The notes under the pieces: model-generated
Seen by the model: the letters and a program-made list of their open reading frames with translations, nothing else
Database searches by the model: none
What the model was told of the DNA's origin: nothing
Position numbers and translations under genes: made by a program
From: an uncultured Verrucomicrobiota bacterium
GTDB lineage: Bacteria; Verrucomicrobiota; Verrucomicrobiia; Verrucomicrobiales; Verrucomicrobiaceae
Direction: 5' to 3'
Length of the DNA stretch: 47,206 bases
NCBI GenBank assembly: GCA_903960845.1
Contig: CAJCCF010000006.1
Span: 1-47,206, forward strand
In this document: piece by piece, positions 36,301 to 44,952 of the stretch
Position numbering within the stretch: position 1 is the stretch's first letter
How the letters are laid out: each line of letters begins with the position of its first letter

Positions 36301-39300
36301 GCAGGATGACTTCAGGTTTGCTCAACGAGGTCTTGAGGGTGAGACGGTCGTTGAAATCGCCCGTAACATTGGAACTGAGAAAGAAGCCCACCGTTCTCCG
36401 GGCGCCCGGATCAAGCGTGAAAGGCCAGGACACCGTCGGAAGAATCAGGCGGCTGCTCGAACTGGTGATGGAGATCACCTGCACCGGCGCGTTGCCCGTG
36501 TTCTCGCAAACAAACGATGATGTCTCCACACGGTTCGCCCAGGCTTCATCAAAGTGCGGATTGGATGGTGTCAATGCCAGGGCCCCGGCGCGGCTCACCT
36601 GGATGCTTACCGGAACCGCCACCCGCGGCCGTGCATTGTCGTTATTAGTTAGACGCACCAGTGCTTTGTGGCTGCCTGCAGGCAGGTTGGTGGTGTTGAT
36701 CCCGAGCTGCATGACCCGGCTCTGGCCGGGGGCCAGCGTGCCGCCCGGATCGGTGAGTGTCAGCCAGGAACCATCATACTCCAAGCTGGGCATCCAGGTC
36801 AGTGGCAGATCACCTGCATTGGTCAGGGTGATCGTGCGGGAATGACTTGCCCCTGGAGGTGTGCTGAAGGCAATGCTGGCCGGCTTGATCTGCAGCACCG
36901 GTCCGCGAATGCCTCTGCCGCTCAGCGTGAAGAAGAGATACTTGCCGGGCACATTGGCCCCAAACAGCACGCTGCCCGCGACAGCCCCCGCTTTCACGGG
37001 ACGAAACTCAAACAGCAGACTGCGTGTTTCACCGCCCGGAATCGTCAATGGCATGGGGCTCATGCAGACGAAAGAGGTCGAAAGCGACAGCTTGCTGGAG
37101 AGCACCAGGCTCGCCGCACCGATGTTCTGAATCGGCAGGGCGATCTGGCGGCGTGAACCCAGGATGGTATCGATAAATGCTGCCGTCTGAGTGAACTGGG
37201 GACGCACTGCGGCCTTCACACGCAACGTCACCGTCAGCGCCACATCCGGTGTGTCGGGATCTTGTGACGTGATGTGCAGCACAGCTGTGTAATCGCCCGG
37301 CGACAGCAGGCCCGTGTTGAACTGTATGCGTGTCTGGCCGTTCGCCCTGGCATTGATCCGGCCAGCAACTCCCAAAACGCTGGCCCAGGCGGGACTGCCG
37401 CCACCAGTGTCCCTCAGCGCGGCCTGCCAGTCCAGCGGACCAAGCCCCTTGTTCTCAAGCGTCACCGACAGGAAACCTGTCGCACCCTGGCTCAAGGCCA
37501 TGAGCGGCGCAGCGGGCGACACCACGATGTCTGGAGCCAATTGCCGGGTACCCGTGATTGGCACGATCACCGAGGGCGAGGTCGGGTCATCACTTTCGAT
37601 CACCAGTTCTGCCGAATGCTCGCGCACGGGAGCATTGGCGGCAAAGCTCACACTCAGCATCTGCTGCATGCCAAGGCCAAGCTGAAAGGCGGTCGGTCCA
37701 GCAAGGCTGAAGAACGCAGCGTCGCGGCCCTGTAACCGTATGCTTGAGACATTCAAAGGCAGCGTGCCAATGCTCTGAATCGTGATCTCCTGCTGCGCCG
37801 CCACTCCCTGAACCACCGATCCAAAAGCGAGAGCGCTGCGGCTGAATGAAAGCTGCGGCGAGTCGACCACATGCATGGTCACAGGCAGCCTGGATTCAGG
37901 CTCACCCGGGATGTTGGTGGTGAAGAGCACCGTGGCCTCGTAAGTACCCGCTGTCAGTTCTTCCGAGCGCATGCCAAGCGTCAGCGATTGCGTGGCTCCC
38001 GGCACAAGAATGCCTGCCGATGGCGTGGCGGTCAGCCAACCCGGACGCGCTATGAGTCCCTCCACGATTTGATTGGCAAAGCGTCGCGCATCCCCCGTGA
38101 CGTAATTTGAATCATCCGAGATTTCATTGCCGACAAAAACCAGCAAACCCATGCCCAGCGACGTCACCGCCGCATGGGCGCGGCCATTCGGGTCCATGAC
38201 CAGTGGTTGGGCAGTGCCACTGAGCGTCGCCGAAGTGCCAACCGCGACTTCCTGCAGCGTGGTCAACCCCACCGTCATCGGATGGCTGCGGATGTCGGTC
38301 AGGGTCAAATCACGAAACCCGTCAAACACCGCCGTGATGCCGGTGCTGGCGAACAATTGGTTGATCATGGAAATCGAAGTCGAGTTGTCCGCCTCACACA
38401 GCACCCCCGCACCCGCGCTGATCCGCTGGCGCAGCCGGCTCATGTCCAAACTGGTGAAGTCGGCGATGGCGTCATCCACGATCACCGCATCCACGCCATC
38501 CAGGGCCGCGACACTCAGCGGCAGCGTGAGTGTCACCAACTGAGCTCCGCGGGCCACCAGATCACTCATCAGCACCGTGCGATCCCAGTCCGTGCTCACC
38601 GATCCGATGATCATGCCATCGAGTGATCCAAGCGCGGCCTCCAGCGCCGGCACTTCCAGCACCTGCCTGGTTTTAAAAACCGCGCGCGGACCGCCATCCT
38701 GCAACTCTGGCTGCTCAATGACGGACGCTGCGGGCAGGGTGAAAAGTCTCATCGCCGCACTGCCCGCCGCGTGACCATTCAACCGCTGCAAACTCCACCT
38801 GAGCGGTGCTGTGCCTGAATTCCGCATCTCCACCATCCGGCTGATTGAGCGCCCTGAATACACATTCTCAGTCACCGCTGAAGGCGTGAGATTGAGCTGT
38901 GGCACGCCCAATCTAAAGTTTACGTCATTATGGCCGGGTGGTGTCGTGATCAGCGTCGGGGCACTCGTCACATAACCGGGCGCCGCCGCGGTGATGCTGT
39001 AAACGCCATTCGTCACTGTCATGGCATAGGCACCATCACTGCCGCTCGTGGTCGTGAAGGTGGATGGGCCGGCAAACTGGATCGTGGCTCCCTGAATCGG
39101 CGCGGCATTGCCTGCATCCGTGATGCGGCCCTGGATGCGTGAAGAAATGTGCAGGTAAAGTGTGACACGATGCGCTGTCGTCTCCTCCGGTGTCCCGTAG
39201 TGCAGCGTGATGATGAACTCCTCCGCATACGGCGTGGGGGTGGCGGCCTGTGATTGCACAAGAAATCCCACCGGCGGGGCCACACTCTCACCCGGTGCCA

Positions 39301-41155
39301 GCGTTCCCACATTCACGCTGCCCTGCCGGATTGAGAATCGTGAACTGGCAGCGCTGCTCGCCAATGTTGCCGTGACATTCTGTGCCGCGTCATTGCCGCG
39401 ATTCACGACGGTGAAGCGCAGAGCCAGCGTCTCGCCCGGATTGTAGATGCCATCGCCATTGCCGCCGGGCTGCTCTTCAATGGTCGTCACACTCACGACC
39501 GGTCGCGCACCCGAGGCCTGCTCGATGAGTCGCGCCAGATTAAGACGACCCCCCGATACCGTCGTCGACGCAAAAGCGGGCAGCGCATCGACGGACTCAA
39601 GCAGTTGCGCCTTGATCTCTGCAGCCGTCATGGTCGGCGCAATGCTCTTCAGCAGCGCCACCGCCCCGGAAACATGCGGCGTGGCCATCGATGTGCCGCT
39701 GAAACTCGAATAACTGCCACCGATGATCGTGCTGTAAACCGACGAGCCCGGTGCCGCCAGATCCACCGATGTCGCGCCATAGTTTGAAAAACTTGAGCGT
39801 GCATCACGATCCGTGCTGGAGGCGACAGAGACGATGTTATCCAGCGGATAGCCCGCCGGATACTGCGGGGACACATCCGTGTTCGAACTGTCATTGCCGG
39901 CGGCGGTGATGAATAGTTGGTTCGCCGTTCCGGCGCTGGCGATCGCTGCCTGCAGCAGGGTGCTGGAATCACCGCCACCCCATGAGTTTGACGTCAGGTC
40001 CACACCCAGACCTGTGGCGTAGTTCACGCACTCGATGGCGTCCGACGTGCTGCCGCCGCTCGGCCCGAGGAACCGGATGCCCACGATGGAGACCTGCCAG
40101 CACACGCCGGTCACGCCGTTGAGATTGTTTCCCACGCCACCAATCGTGCCCGAGCAATGCGTGCCGTGATTGCTCTCATCCGCCGGATTGTTGTCATTAT
40201 CAAAAAAATCCCAGCCATTCACATCATCGACAAAACCGTTGTGATCATCCTCGATGCCGTTGCCGGAGATCTCGTTCGGATTCTGCCACATGTTCGCCGC
40301 CAGGTCGGGATGCGTGCGATCCACTCCCGTGTCGATCACGCCCACCAGCACCTCGCGTGAACCGGTGCTGATGTCCCAGGCCTCTGGCGCATCGATGTCC
40401 GCATCGGCGATGCCGCCCGTCTGACCCGTGTTGTGCATGCCCCAAAGCTGGGCAAAACTCGTGTCATCCGGAAACAGCGTGGGAAAGACCAGGTAGTCCC
40501 GCTCCGCCGTCGCAGCGCTGGCCTGCGATGCCTGTGGAAAGGCTTTCCGAAACGCCGCCATGATCGTTCCGGCACTGTCCAGTGTTCCATTCGCCATCGC
40601 GATCAGACGCACGGGTGCTGTCTGCAGACGATGCCGCACGTGGAATCCATTTCGCTTTGCCCAATCCGCGATTTGCGTCTCCGTCACGTCAGCGGGAAAC
40701 TTCACCATGGCATGATCTGCCACTGAAAATTCACGCCGCACCGGCTGCTGCCTGCCCTGTTCATCCGCCCGCAGCCAGATCTCTTCACGAATCATCGGAT
40801 ACTTGAAATCCGTGCGCCACAGCCGCACTTCGCGCGCGGCTTCATCCGCCCGGGCATCGACACGGCGCTTCTCCAACAGCGTGGCCCCCAGCAACAAACG
40901 CTGTTCAAAGGTGCTCAAGGAAACCGGCCTAACAAACTTCGGCGCTGCAGCAGTGCCGCTCGGCAGTGTGCCTGCCCTGGATTTTGCCGCACCCGAATCA
41001 CCGGCAGCCACCACGCGTGTCAGCGGCTGCTTCGCCGGCCGCGCAGTCAGCACTTTGACCCCGCCCGGACGGGCTGCCCACCACGCCACCATGCCCGTGA
41101 TGGCAACGCCAAGACACAGGAGAAATGGCCGGAGGCGTACACGGTTGAAATTCAT
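30335..41155 (-). CDS. Giant secreted subtilase with ASH/choice-of-anchor repeats
   Basis: The likely ATG at 41155 (an upstream TTG at 41176 is in frame) gives about 3606 residues with an N-terminal hydrophobic signal or anchor. A subtilisin S8 domain lies at about 225-560, with VIDTGVD (Asp), NHGTHCSG (His) and SGTSMATPHVSG (Ser), numbered near 282, 337 and 496 from the TTG. Then come a carboxypeptidase-regulatory-like repeat (GRITDAGNAAPIQGATIQF), many ASH-type repeats (NTGNAPVQV, NDGNAPLNL) with PVT ends, a repeated beta-propeller-like region with VDLDTFTL-type strands, and a C-terminal domain. It is probably an extracellular multidomain adhesin or protease. Substrates are unknown. Confidence 0.85.
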   Translation of the reverse strand: MNFNRVRLRPFLLCLGVAITGMVAWWAARPGGVKVLTARPAKQPLTRVVAAGDSGAAKSRAGTLPSGTAAAPKFVRPVSLSTFEQRLLLGATLLEKRRVDARADEAAREVRLWRTDFKYPMIREEIWLRADEQGRQQPVRREFSVADHAMVKFPADVTETQIADWAKRNGFHVRHRLQTAPVRLIAMANGTLDSAGTIMAAFRKAFPQASQASAATAERDYLVFPTLFPDDTSFAQLWGMHNTGQTGGIADADIDAPEAWDISTGSREVLVGVIDTGVDRTHPDLAANMWQNPNEISGNGIEDDHNGFVDDVNGWDFFDNDNNPADESNHGTHCSGTIGGVGNNLNGVTGVCWQVSIVGIRFLGPSGGSTSDAIECVNYATGLGVDLTSNSWGGGDSSTLLQAAIASAGTANQLFITAAGNDSSNTDVSPQYPAGYPLDNIVSVASSTDRDARSSFSNYGATSVDLAAPGSSVYSTIIGGSYSSFSGTSMATPHVSGAVALLKSIAPTMTAAEIKAQLLESVDALPAFASTTVSGGRLNLARLIEQASGARPVVSVTTIEEQPGGNGDGIYNPGETLALRFTVVNRGNDAAQNVTATLASSAASSRFSIRQGSVNVGTLAPGESVAPPVGFLVQSQAATPTPYAEEFIITLHYGTPEETTAHRVTLYLHISSRIQGRITDAGNAAPIQGATIQFAGPSTFTTTSGSDGAYAMTVTNGVYSITAAAPGYVTSAPTLITTPPGHNDVNFRLGVPQLNLTPSAVTENVYSGRSISRMVEMRNSGTAPLRWSLQRLNGHAAGSAAMRLFTLPAASVIEQPELQDGGPRAVFKTRQVLEVPALEAALGSLDGMIIGSVSTDWDRTVLMSDLVARGAQLVTLTLPLSVAALDGVDAVIVDDAIADFTSLDMSRLRQRISAGAGVLCEADNSTSISMINQLFASTGITAVFDGFRDLTLTDIRSHPMTVGLTTLQEVAVGTSATLSGTAQPLVMDPNGRAHAAVTSLGMGLLVFVGNEISDDSNYVTGDARRFANQIVEGLIARPGWLTATPSAGILVPGATQSLTLGMRSEELTAGTYEATVLFTTNIPGEPESRLPVTMHVVDSPQLSFSRSALAFGSVVQGVAAQQEITIQSIGTLPLNVSSIRLQGRDAAFFSLAGPTAFQLGLGMQQMLSVSFAANAPVREHSAELVIESDDPTSPSVIVPITGTRQLAPDIVVSPAAPLMALSQGATGFLSVTLENKGLGPLDWQAALRDTGGGSPAWASVLGVAGRINARANGQTRIQFNTGLLSPGDYTAVLHITSQDPDTPDVALTVTLRVKAAVRPQFTQTAAFIDTILGSRRQIALPIQNIGAASLVLSSKLSLSTSFVCMSPMPLTIPGGETRSLLFEFRPVKAGAVAGSVLFGANVPGKYLFFTLSGRGIRGPVLQIKPASIAFSTPPGASHSRTITLTNAGDLPLTWMPSLEYDGSWLTLTDPGGTLAPGQSRVMQLGINTTNLPAGSHKALVRLTNNDNARPRVAVPVSIQVSRAGALALTPSNPHFDEAWANRVETSSFVCENTGNAPVQVISITSSSSRLILPTVSWPFTLDPGARRTVGFFLSSNVTGDFNDRLTLKTSLSKPEVILPVTSKVVRPPVLAITPGLVDEELEPGESVTRDLTITNSGQVALTWTNSLRDVTGTPPSWITPMKTSGTTTPGGSSTVGIMLDTAGLSAGRQTATLRFNSNALSRSQMDVPVTFRVASAAVLRHVPALFAFPVTYTQATSTLNGTLSNPGNLPLVITEISSSEAAFTITGISLPLTLNPGASTGMTVSFSPTEARDHSASLTLKTNARSEPERVIPLSGRAVIAPHIMVEPAALRLTVEPGVPLTDTLTLSNSGGAPLQWTAARSGAIATMTSLSSSSGTTAPADSRLLTLTVSSTFSTPAGASTGQITFTSNDPAQPSLVVPVTITVVPRPRLAVTPAPLSFSDTFTGSTAQLQILLLNDGNAPLNLTGITSDSAPFDTVPVTFPMALAAGSSRPVTVRFRPDAAASFTGRMSFSTDPVLPAAVAMNVSGRGITPPVLRVDPAAGITLSLEKGRTGSRPLTISNDGGSALNWQAAITQSSTGGGTLQNVLDRVNDHHAALTALIPDLYSFTEGVTGSSITDGSNDMYDGGNYLDTSLGSGLVYSNNAVITSASVGAGGSYFTCKQNGLFVFAADMKGVTSFSVRGNLGADGSGITNGAVFTRTVGGITYKGFLKGVSGAYDPSVNHLIIVEDRPGVSHTYSTDTDDDAHSASGLSGSVRLYYILFARQNGVQVSEALAGSIMDAFLRDMALPAATAWVSVSPASGTTAEAASSSASVQIDTRPLPVGTYTAMVRVTSNAPVSGTVDIPLSLEVTEAELDATPAAISALQLTESGSVQSELRITARAGASPAWTAIPTVPWITLSKSSGNGSDNLTLTYSRALIPGFYQGAVNIQFNSITLPVSVSLTVRAPNFSQLLTDYRQQRLLGIMRGTAGEPSLLASVNAATLQAGSLLLLPTDITDADLTTDGRRLYAISFAGKNISQVDLDTFTLASTKTIPAGLDAGSYQYHVGTGRPGLVYYTDAATNPALHVFNYDAGIDLQSFVLNSGAGIGDFVTTPDGGTIYARSQTGWGTGGSSLLARLNSAADTLSQAALSTATVTQDLQAAPVFYSANRDAVITKDSRFNTALTTRQQLVGRNIIASSAYGHALVSGGSVIDGITGAELQTLPVAVTVAAFASDQTALVYLNNSTQRLERVAVPNLPPAAVTPLIADGGTVTAAPAALSWTGSPLSASYDVFMGTDAAALAAATNSTAGIFLGNTPGISYSLSGTNFKLGQSYYWRVDTRNFDGSTVKGALWSFRIPPVAVAPAGLSMATVPGSTAILSAAFSITAAAGNTPWTLSDNAAWLSVDTPAGVGPATVTAFFNPAGLAAGSQQALITLNSGTDTVTVPVTFRLLGTLNIVKLEADPTLPFVFALHRDLASPYDGWLLWIDPVTARVEQAVLTAADAVDFTVHGADDRLYALTNGGTRVVAVQRQQSRQVTGSWNLSSAAAAIHSGPVGRLVARSAANVIQMLNSSTGGAVGSGVTLPSCITRTPGNGAYLYAAVQQNSAVTGIAKYALVSSGIVYSTASYWNGLLGANFVVSGDGSRAFYNLKAYSTTNFTEISSMSAGIVASSWNGRMAFSNSKSYAISSAPLETGTLPVTTTFMAATASNSRLVLYDPVNRALSSIDPGTLMVSPGLFDFGQVLINGTAGTSFTVSNLSSQDVNVTVSSSQPVFKVPATPVSINAGQLAQFTVTCAPTAAGTFAGLLTLGVPGQPQFNRTASITAEAVSVITRLNVDFSAGAPADGSTGGNATYQEDGLFFSTPNQIFRVGANAANRPNNGTPHIAPLSLQKPLSIGRLDGGVFRLHSVDLAEYSTVFPQPKDITFTGVKSNSSTVSTTFTIDGIIDGTGPLADFQTFVFPATFRDLVSAQVTVDGYAMDNLVFENVSTGPASAAVSSVGAGAATLDLDADGEPDVWITGAGVSAKGVSLTTHDFAYTRRAGLPDAAVILQGSPDGMTWSGLTPGFDYTVESVVVDEELNREKVRLSIPTASDIPWEFRLISAP

Positions 41156-41247
41156 TGCGGGGGGAGCGTCTGACAATCCACTTGAATCACCCGCTCAAAG
41201 CAATCGCAAATGCGGTCTTTTGCCCGTCCCGGCGTGCTTTGATTCTC

Positions 41248-41460
41248 TTATGGCTGTGCCGCAAGCGGGGCGCAGACCAGCTCTTCTTCGTTACGAACGA
41301 GGACATGCTGATTTGCATACGCAGGCGGCGGCCAGACCACTTTCCGGCCGGCAAAGGTGTAAGTCCGATCAATGACGTAAAAACGGCTGAGTTCCTCATA
41401 GACGCTGGGTGTGAGACGGGCGCGGATGAGGTTGCAGGGTTTCGCTGGAGAGCTGCGCAT
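41248..41460 (-). CDS. Possible short hypothetical protein
   Basis: A 70-residue frame from ATG 41460 starts 8 bases after the stop of the duplicated secreted protein in the same orientation. It has no signal peptide and contains FYVIDRTYTFAGRKVVWPPP. I recognise no family. It may be a truncated remnant or chance. The remaining approximately 90 bases up to the giant gene show nothing further. Confidence 0.3.
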   Translation of the reverse strand: MRSSPAKPCNLIRARLTPSVYEELSRFYVIDRTYTFAGRKVVWPPPAYANQHVLVRNEEELVCAPLAAQP

Positions 41461-41467
41461 GCCGTTG

Positions 41468-42955
41468 CTACTGACCAGTGCTGTATTGCAGGTCATCGAG
41501 ATAAATCTTCACCATCTGCCCGCCGGCCTGGGACGTGAACAAACCGAAGCGATCAAGCCTGGCGCCTTGGCTCTTTTGACCAGGCTTCAGGGCAAGTGTC
41601 ACGGACTCCGCGCCAAGAGTGACACGCATTTCTCCGTTTCCACTGTTCCCGGCAGGATCATAGACCAGAGACCATTCGAAGAGCTTGCCGGGTGTTAGCA
41701 CGGGACCGGCATCAACCTTGCCTTTCGTGCCGGTCGCGGTGGCAAATTGCGGAATGAAGTAATGACCAATGCGCGTGGGACCACCGACATGGATGCCGAT
41801 AAAATTGCCGGATTCATCGGGCGACTTGGTTTTGCCGGCACTGCTGAACCAGCCGATGTGCATGTCCGAATCAGGACCTGCGGTGACAAGCTTCACTTTG
41901 CCTCGAGCTTCGAGCCGCTGATCGAGATTCAGCAGTCCCACGCGATCGGCGTAATAACCAAATTCACCGCTGCGCCAGAGTCCGCCGCCGACTTCGCCAG
42001 CGACACCGCCCGCATGGTTCGTCTTTGCACTGAAGCCGAAATCGTGGGCGCCAACGACTTCCCGATCTTCATAAGTCCTGCGGTTTCCCGAGCTTATCCA
42101 ATCGGGTTCACGTGAGAATTCTTCAGGATGCCCGTCTATCTGCACGTCATCAAAAAACATCATCGCCGCCCCGCCGGACTTCATCATGTTCAGCAGACCA
42201 AACCGGTCAAACGTGGCACCCTCGCGGCGAAACCCCGGCGTGAGATCAACCGTGAAGGTTCTGGTGTTTGGGAAACGCGCCTGTGCCTCCTTCTCCGCGT
42301 TCTCCGGCAGGGAGCCGTAGTTTTCAACGACATGCGTGTCGCTGCGCATCGTGAAAACAAACTGCCCGTGGCCACCTCCTGCCATGGGATCATAAGCGAG
42401 GGTCCAGTGATAACGCGTGCCGTCATTCTTGATCGGTGTGGGCCTGAATTTCCCCGGTAGATAGGGTGTGATGAAAGTGCCGCAGGATTTGTTGGTGCCG
42501 GTGATCAGACGTGTTGCAAGCCGGCCACCCTTGCCTTCGAAATCAAAATCCAAACCCAGCGATCCGATCGGTCGCCCGCTGCCGCCAGGCTGTCTGGAAT
42601 TGAAAAAACCGAAGAAAACGCCCGCACCACCTTCAGACTTCGTGACGGCAAAACTTCCCGAGGCGGAGAATTTGTCGTCGAGCGTTTTGACTGGAATCCG
42701 GGCCGCATAGCTGGCCGGTGTTGTCGAGCGCTGGATGCGCCCACCAATCTCACCGGACGCCTTGCCCGCATGATTCGTTGCGCTGTAACCAAAATCCTGA
42801 ATCACGATCAAGGGCTTCGTGGGCACGATGCGGTTGTTGTGGCCATCCCAGCCGGGATCGCGTTCAAACGTCTCCACTTTCAGGGCCTGAGCTCCTGCCA
42901 GGGAACAGGAACATAGAAATGCCATCAGGCTGATTGTCATGGCTGGAATGCTCAC
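41468..42955 (-). CDS. Secreted protein with internally duplicated domain
   Basis: A 495-residue protein with a signal peptide (MTISLMAFLCSCSLAGAQA region). Two similar halves can be aligned: GYSATNHAGKASGEIGGRIQRS in the first half and GFSAKTNHAGGVAGEVGGGLWRS in the second. Each is followed by a beta-rich stretch with YHWTLAYDP or FEWSLVYDP and ending in a FDDVQIDG- or LDDLQYS-like strand. This suggests two jelly-roll/concanavalin-like domains. The function is unknown. It is translationally coupled to the upstream serine hydrolase by an ATGA overlap. Confidence 0.75.
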   Translation of the reverse strand: MSIPAMTISLMAFLCSCSLAGAQALKVETFERDPGWDGHNNRIVPTKPLIVIQDFGYSATNHAGKASGEIGGRIQRSTTPASYAARIPVKTLDDKFSASGSFAVTKSEGGAGVFFGFFNSRQPGGSGRPIGSLGLDFDFEGKGGRLATRLITGTNKSCGTFITPYLPGKFRPTPIKNDGTRYHWTLAYDPMAGGGHGQFVFTMRSDTHVVENYGSLPENAEKEAQARFPNTRTFTVDLTPGFRREGATFDRFGLLNMMKSGGAAMMFFDDVQIDGHPEEFSREPDWISSGNRRTYEDREVVGAHDFGFSAKTNHAGGVAGEVGGGLWRSGEFGYYADRVGLLNLDQRLEARGKVKLVTAGPDSDMHIGWFSSAGKTKSPDESGNFIGIHVGGPTRIGHYFIPQFATATGTKGKVDAGPVLTPGKLFEWSLVYDPAGNSGNGEMRVTLGAESVTLALKPGQKSQGARLDRFGLFTSQAGGQMVKIYLDDLQYSTGQ

Positions 42956-44493
42956 AACACCACTCCCCTCAATGCCGCACGAGTGTCCTTTGCCTTCGGG
43001 TTCATAGCGGTGATGCTGTTGAGGAAGTTGAGCGTGACGGCATCCCCGTCGAACCTGCAGGTGACCGTGTCGCTGTGCGGTGTCTCATAATAGCGCCAGG
43101 TCATGACAAGGGTTGACTCATCCGTCCATGTCGCACTGGCGGCGATCTTTGATGGTGTTTGTTTGTTAGGCTTGCCGCCGGAGATCAGGCGCGGCGGGGT
43201 GCCCGGAAAGACCGCTTCACCGCGCTGCCAGGTTTCGAGTCCGCAGGTGATGCTGTGCGCATCGGCGGTGAAGACGCATGCTCCGTCACGGAAGGCAAAT
43301 GAAACGGTTTGAAGACCGAGCTCATTGGCTTCGAGCCGGAAAGTTTTTCCGGTGGTCCGGGGCGAGGTTTTGCGGCCTTTGGGTGGCGCAAGTTTGAGTT
43401 GGCTGAGCCGGCTCATGTCCGCTTTCCGTGGCTCTTTGGCATCGCATGCGGGCAGGAGGTGTTTCCAGACAAGATCAAGCTGGCCCTGCATGTTTTTGTT
43501 TTCGCTCGTCATCACGATCACGGCGTCCTGTTCCGGTAAAACAAGTGTGAATTGCCCAAAGGCTCCATCACCACGGAAGGCCGTGCCCTGGCATCGCCAG
43601 AACTGATAACCGTAGCCTTGCAGCCAGTCGTTTTTGGCCTTGGGCCGATCCTTCTTGTCCTCGCCAGGCTGCTGAATGTGGAAGCTTGTCGCCTCATCGA
43701 TCCACCCGGCTGGCAGAAGTGCTTTGCCGTTCCACTTGCCCTTTTGCAGCAGCAGCTGACCAAATTTGGCGAGTCCCTCACTCTGAATGCTAAGCCCCCA
43801 CCCACCGGTGTTGATGCCTCGCGGACAGGTTTCCCATTTCATGCCATGAATGCCAAGCGGATCAAACAGACGCGGGGTGAGATAATCGAGCACTGTCCGG
43901 CCGGTGACTTTCTGCACAATGGCCGAGCACATGTAGGTGGCGGCACTGTTGTACATGAATTGCGTGCCGGGCTTGTGCGCGATGTTCTGCGCCAGGAATG
44001 TGCGCACCCAATTCTCTTCCTTCACACAGGTTTGTGTCGGCTCTTTTTCATTGCCGGTGGCCATGGTGAGCAGGTCCTTCACTCGCATTGCCGCGAGATT
44101 TTCGCTGATCTTGGCAGGAAGCTCGTCCGGGAAAAACGAAATCACTTTGTCCTCGACGCTCAACTTCCCTTCAGACACTGCAAAGCCCACGGCCGTCGAT
44201 GTGAAACTCTTGCTCATCGAGTACATCGTGTGCACCAGATCGGGCCCGTACGGTTCCCACCAACCTTCTGCGATGACCGTGCCACGCCGCAGCATCATGA
44301 AGCTGTGCAATTCAATCTTCTCACGCTCGATCGCATCAAGGAAATCGAGAATCGCTCCGGATGACACGCCCTTTGACTCAGGTGTGTCACGCGCGAGCTG
44401 GACCGCCGTCCCTTCCGCGAAGCTTTTTGGAATCCAAAGACCGAATGAAGCGAGGCTTGCCTGCTGAAGAAAGGAACGACGGGTGGTGATCAT
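42952..44493 (-). CDS. Serine hydrolase of the beta-lactamase/esterase family
   Basis: A 513-residue protein with a twin-arginine-like start (TTRRSFLQQ) and Ala-rich signal. Its SxxK motif is SMSK at about 92-95, followed by the YNS triad motif near 181-183 and WGLSIQSEGLAKFGQLLL. It is a class C beta-lactamase-fold protein, more probably an esterase or D-alanyl peptidase-like enzyme than an antibiotic resistance factor. It overlaps the next gene by 4 bases. Confidence 0.88.
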   Translation of the reverse strand: MITTRRSFLQQASLASFGLWIPKSFAEGTAVQLARDTPESKGVSSGAILDFLDAIEREKIELHSFMMLRRGTVIAEGWWEPYGPDLVHTMYSMSKSFTSTAVGFAVSEGKLSVEDKVISFFPDELPAKISENLAAMRVKDLLTMATGNEKEPTQTCVKEENWVRTFLAQNIAHKPGTQFMYNSAATYMCSAIVQKVTGRTVLDYLTPRLFDPLGIHGMKWETCPRGINTGGWGLSIQSEGLAKFGQLLLQKGKWNGKALLPAGWIDEATSFHIQQPGEDKKDRPKAKNDWLQGYGYQFWRCQGTAFRGDGAFGQFTLVLPEQDAVIVMTSENKNMQGQLDLVWKHLLPACDAKEPRKADMSRLSQLKLAPPKGRKTSPRTTGKTFRLEANELGLQTVSFAFRDGACVFTADAHSITCGLETWQRGEAVFPGTPPRLISGGKPNKQTPSKIAASATWTDESTLVMTWRYYETPHSDTVTCRFDGDAVTLNFLNSITAMNPKAKDTRAALRGVVL

Positions 44494-44558
44494 CGCCTGA
44501 TCCTACCGCTGCGACCAGATCCATGACAAGCATGGAGTCACGCTTGGCATCACGCACT

Positions 44559-44951
44559 TCATGCACGCGCCGACATCACCGTGCAGTTGCGCATGCCTCT
44601 CAGAAGTCGGTTCGCACATTGCTCGAAGTGATCCATGATTTCTTCCGACTTCATCCCTGAAGGCCATTGAGCATCCGCCACTACGGGCTTCCCACTGAGT
44701 TCATCGAGAAATAGAAGCACTTCCGTTTGGCTCTGGAAGAGTTGCTTCTCCTGCGCCACTTCCGGCAGCATCACAAACGCCAGATTGATGAGCCACCGCC
44801 CGTCCTTTTGCAGGATAAAGCGCTGCGGGTGAAAATCGGTGCTGCCTGGAGCATAGCCTTCCTGTCGCACAAGATAGGGGCCGTGACCGCCATGCGCCCA
44901 ACCAAGGTTCATCACCTCGCAGCGGGCCGGGTCGTTAGTTAGAACAGGCAT
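44559..44951 (-). CDS. Hypothetical protein in sulfur operon
   Basis: A 130-residue protein starting 2 bases after the stop of the DsrE-like gene. GWAHGGHGPYLVRQEGYAPGSTDFHPQRFILQKDGRWLINLAFVMLP may be a small globular core with one or two His. I do not recognise a family. Its position in the sqr-dsrC-dsrE run suggests a role in the same sulfur process. Confidence 0.7.
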   Translation of the reverse strand: MPVLTNDPARCEVMNLGWAHGGHGPYLVRQEGYAPGSTDFHPQRFILQKDGRWLINLAFVMLPEVAQEKQLFQSQTEVLLFLDELSGKPVVADAQWPSGMKSEEIMDHFEQCANRLLRGMRNCTVMSARA

Positions 44952-44952
44952 A

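Noticed and set aside
40927-43170. Integron attC-like GCCTAAC/GTTAGGC core sites
   Set aside because: The words are inside coding genes, far apart, and no integrase or paired hairpin is present.
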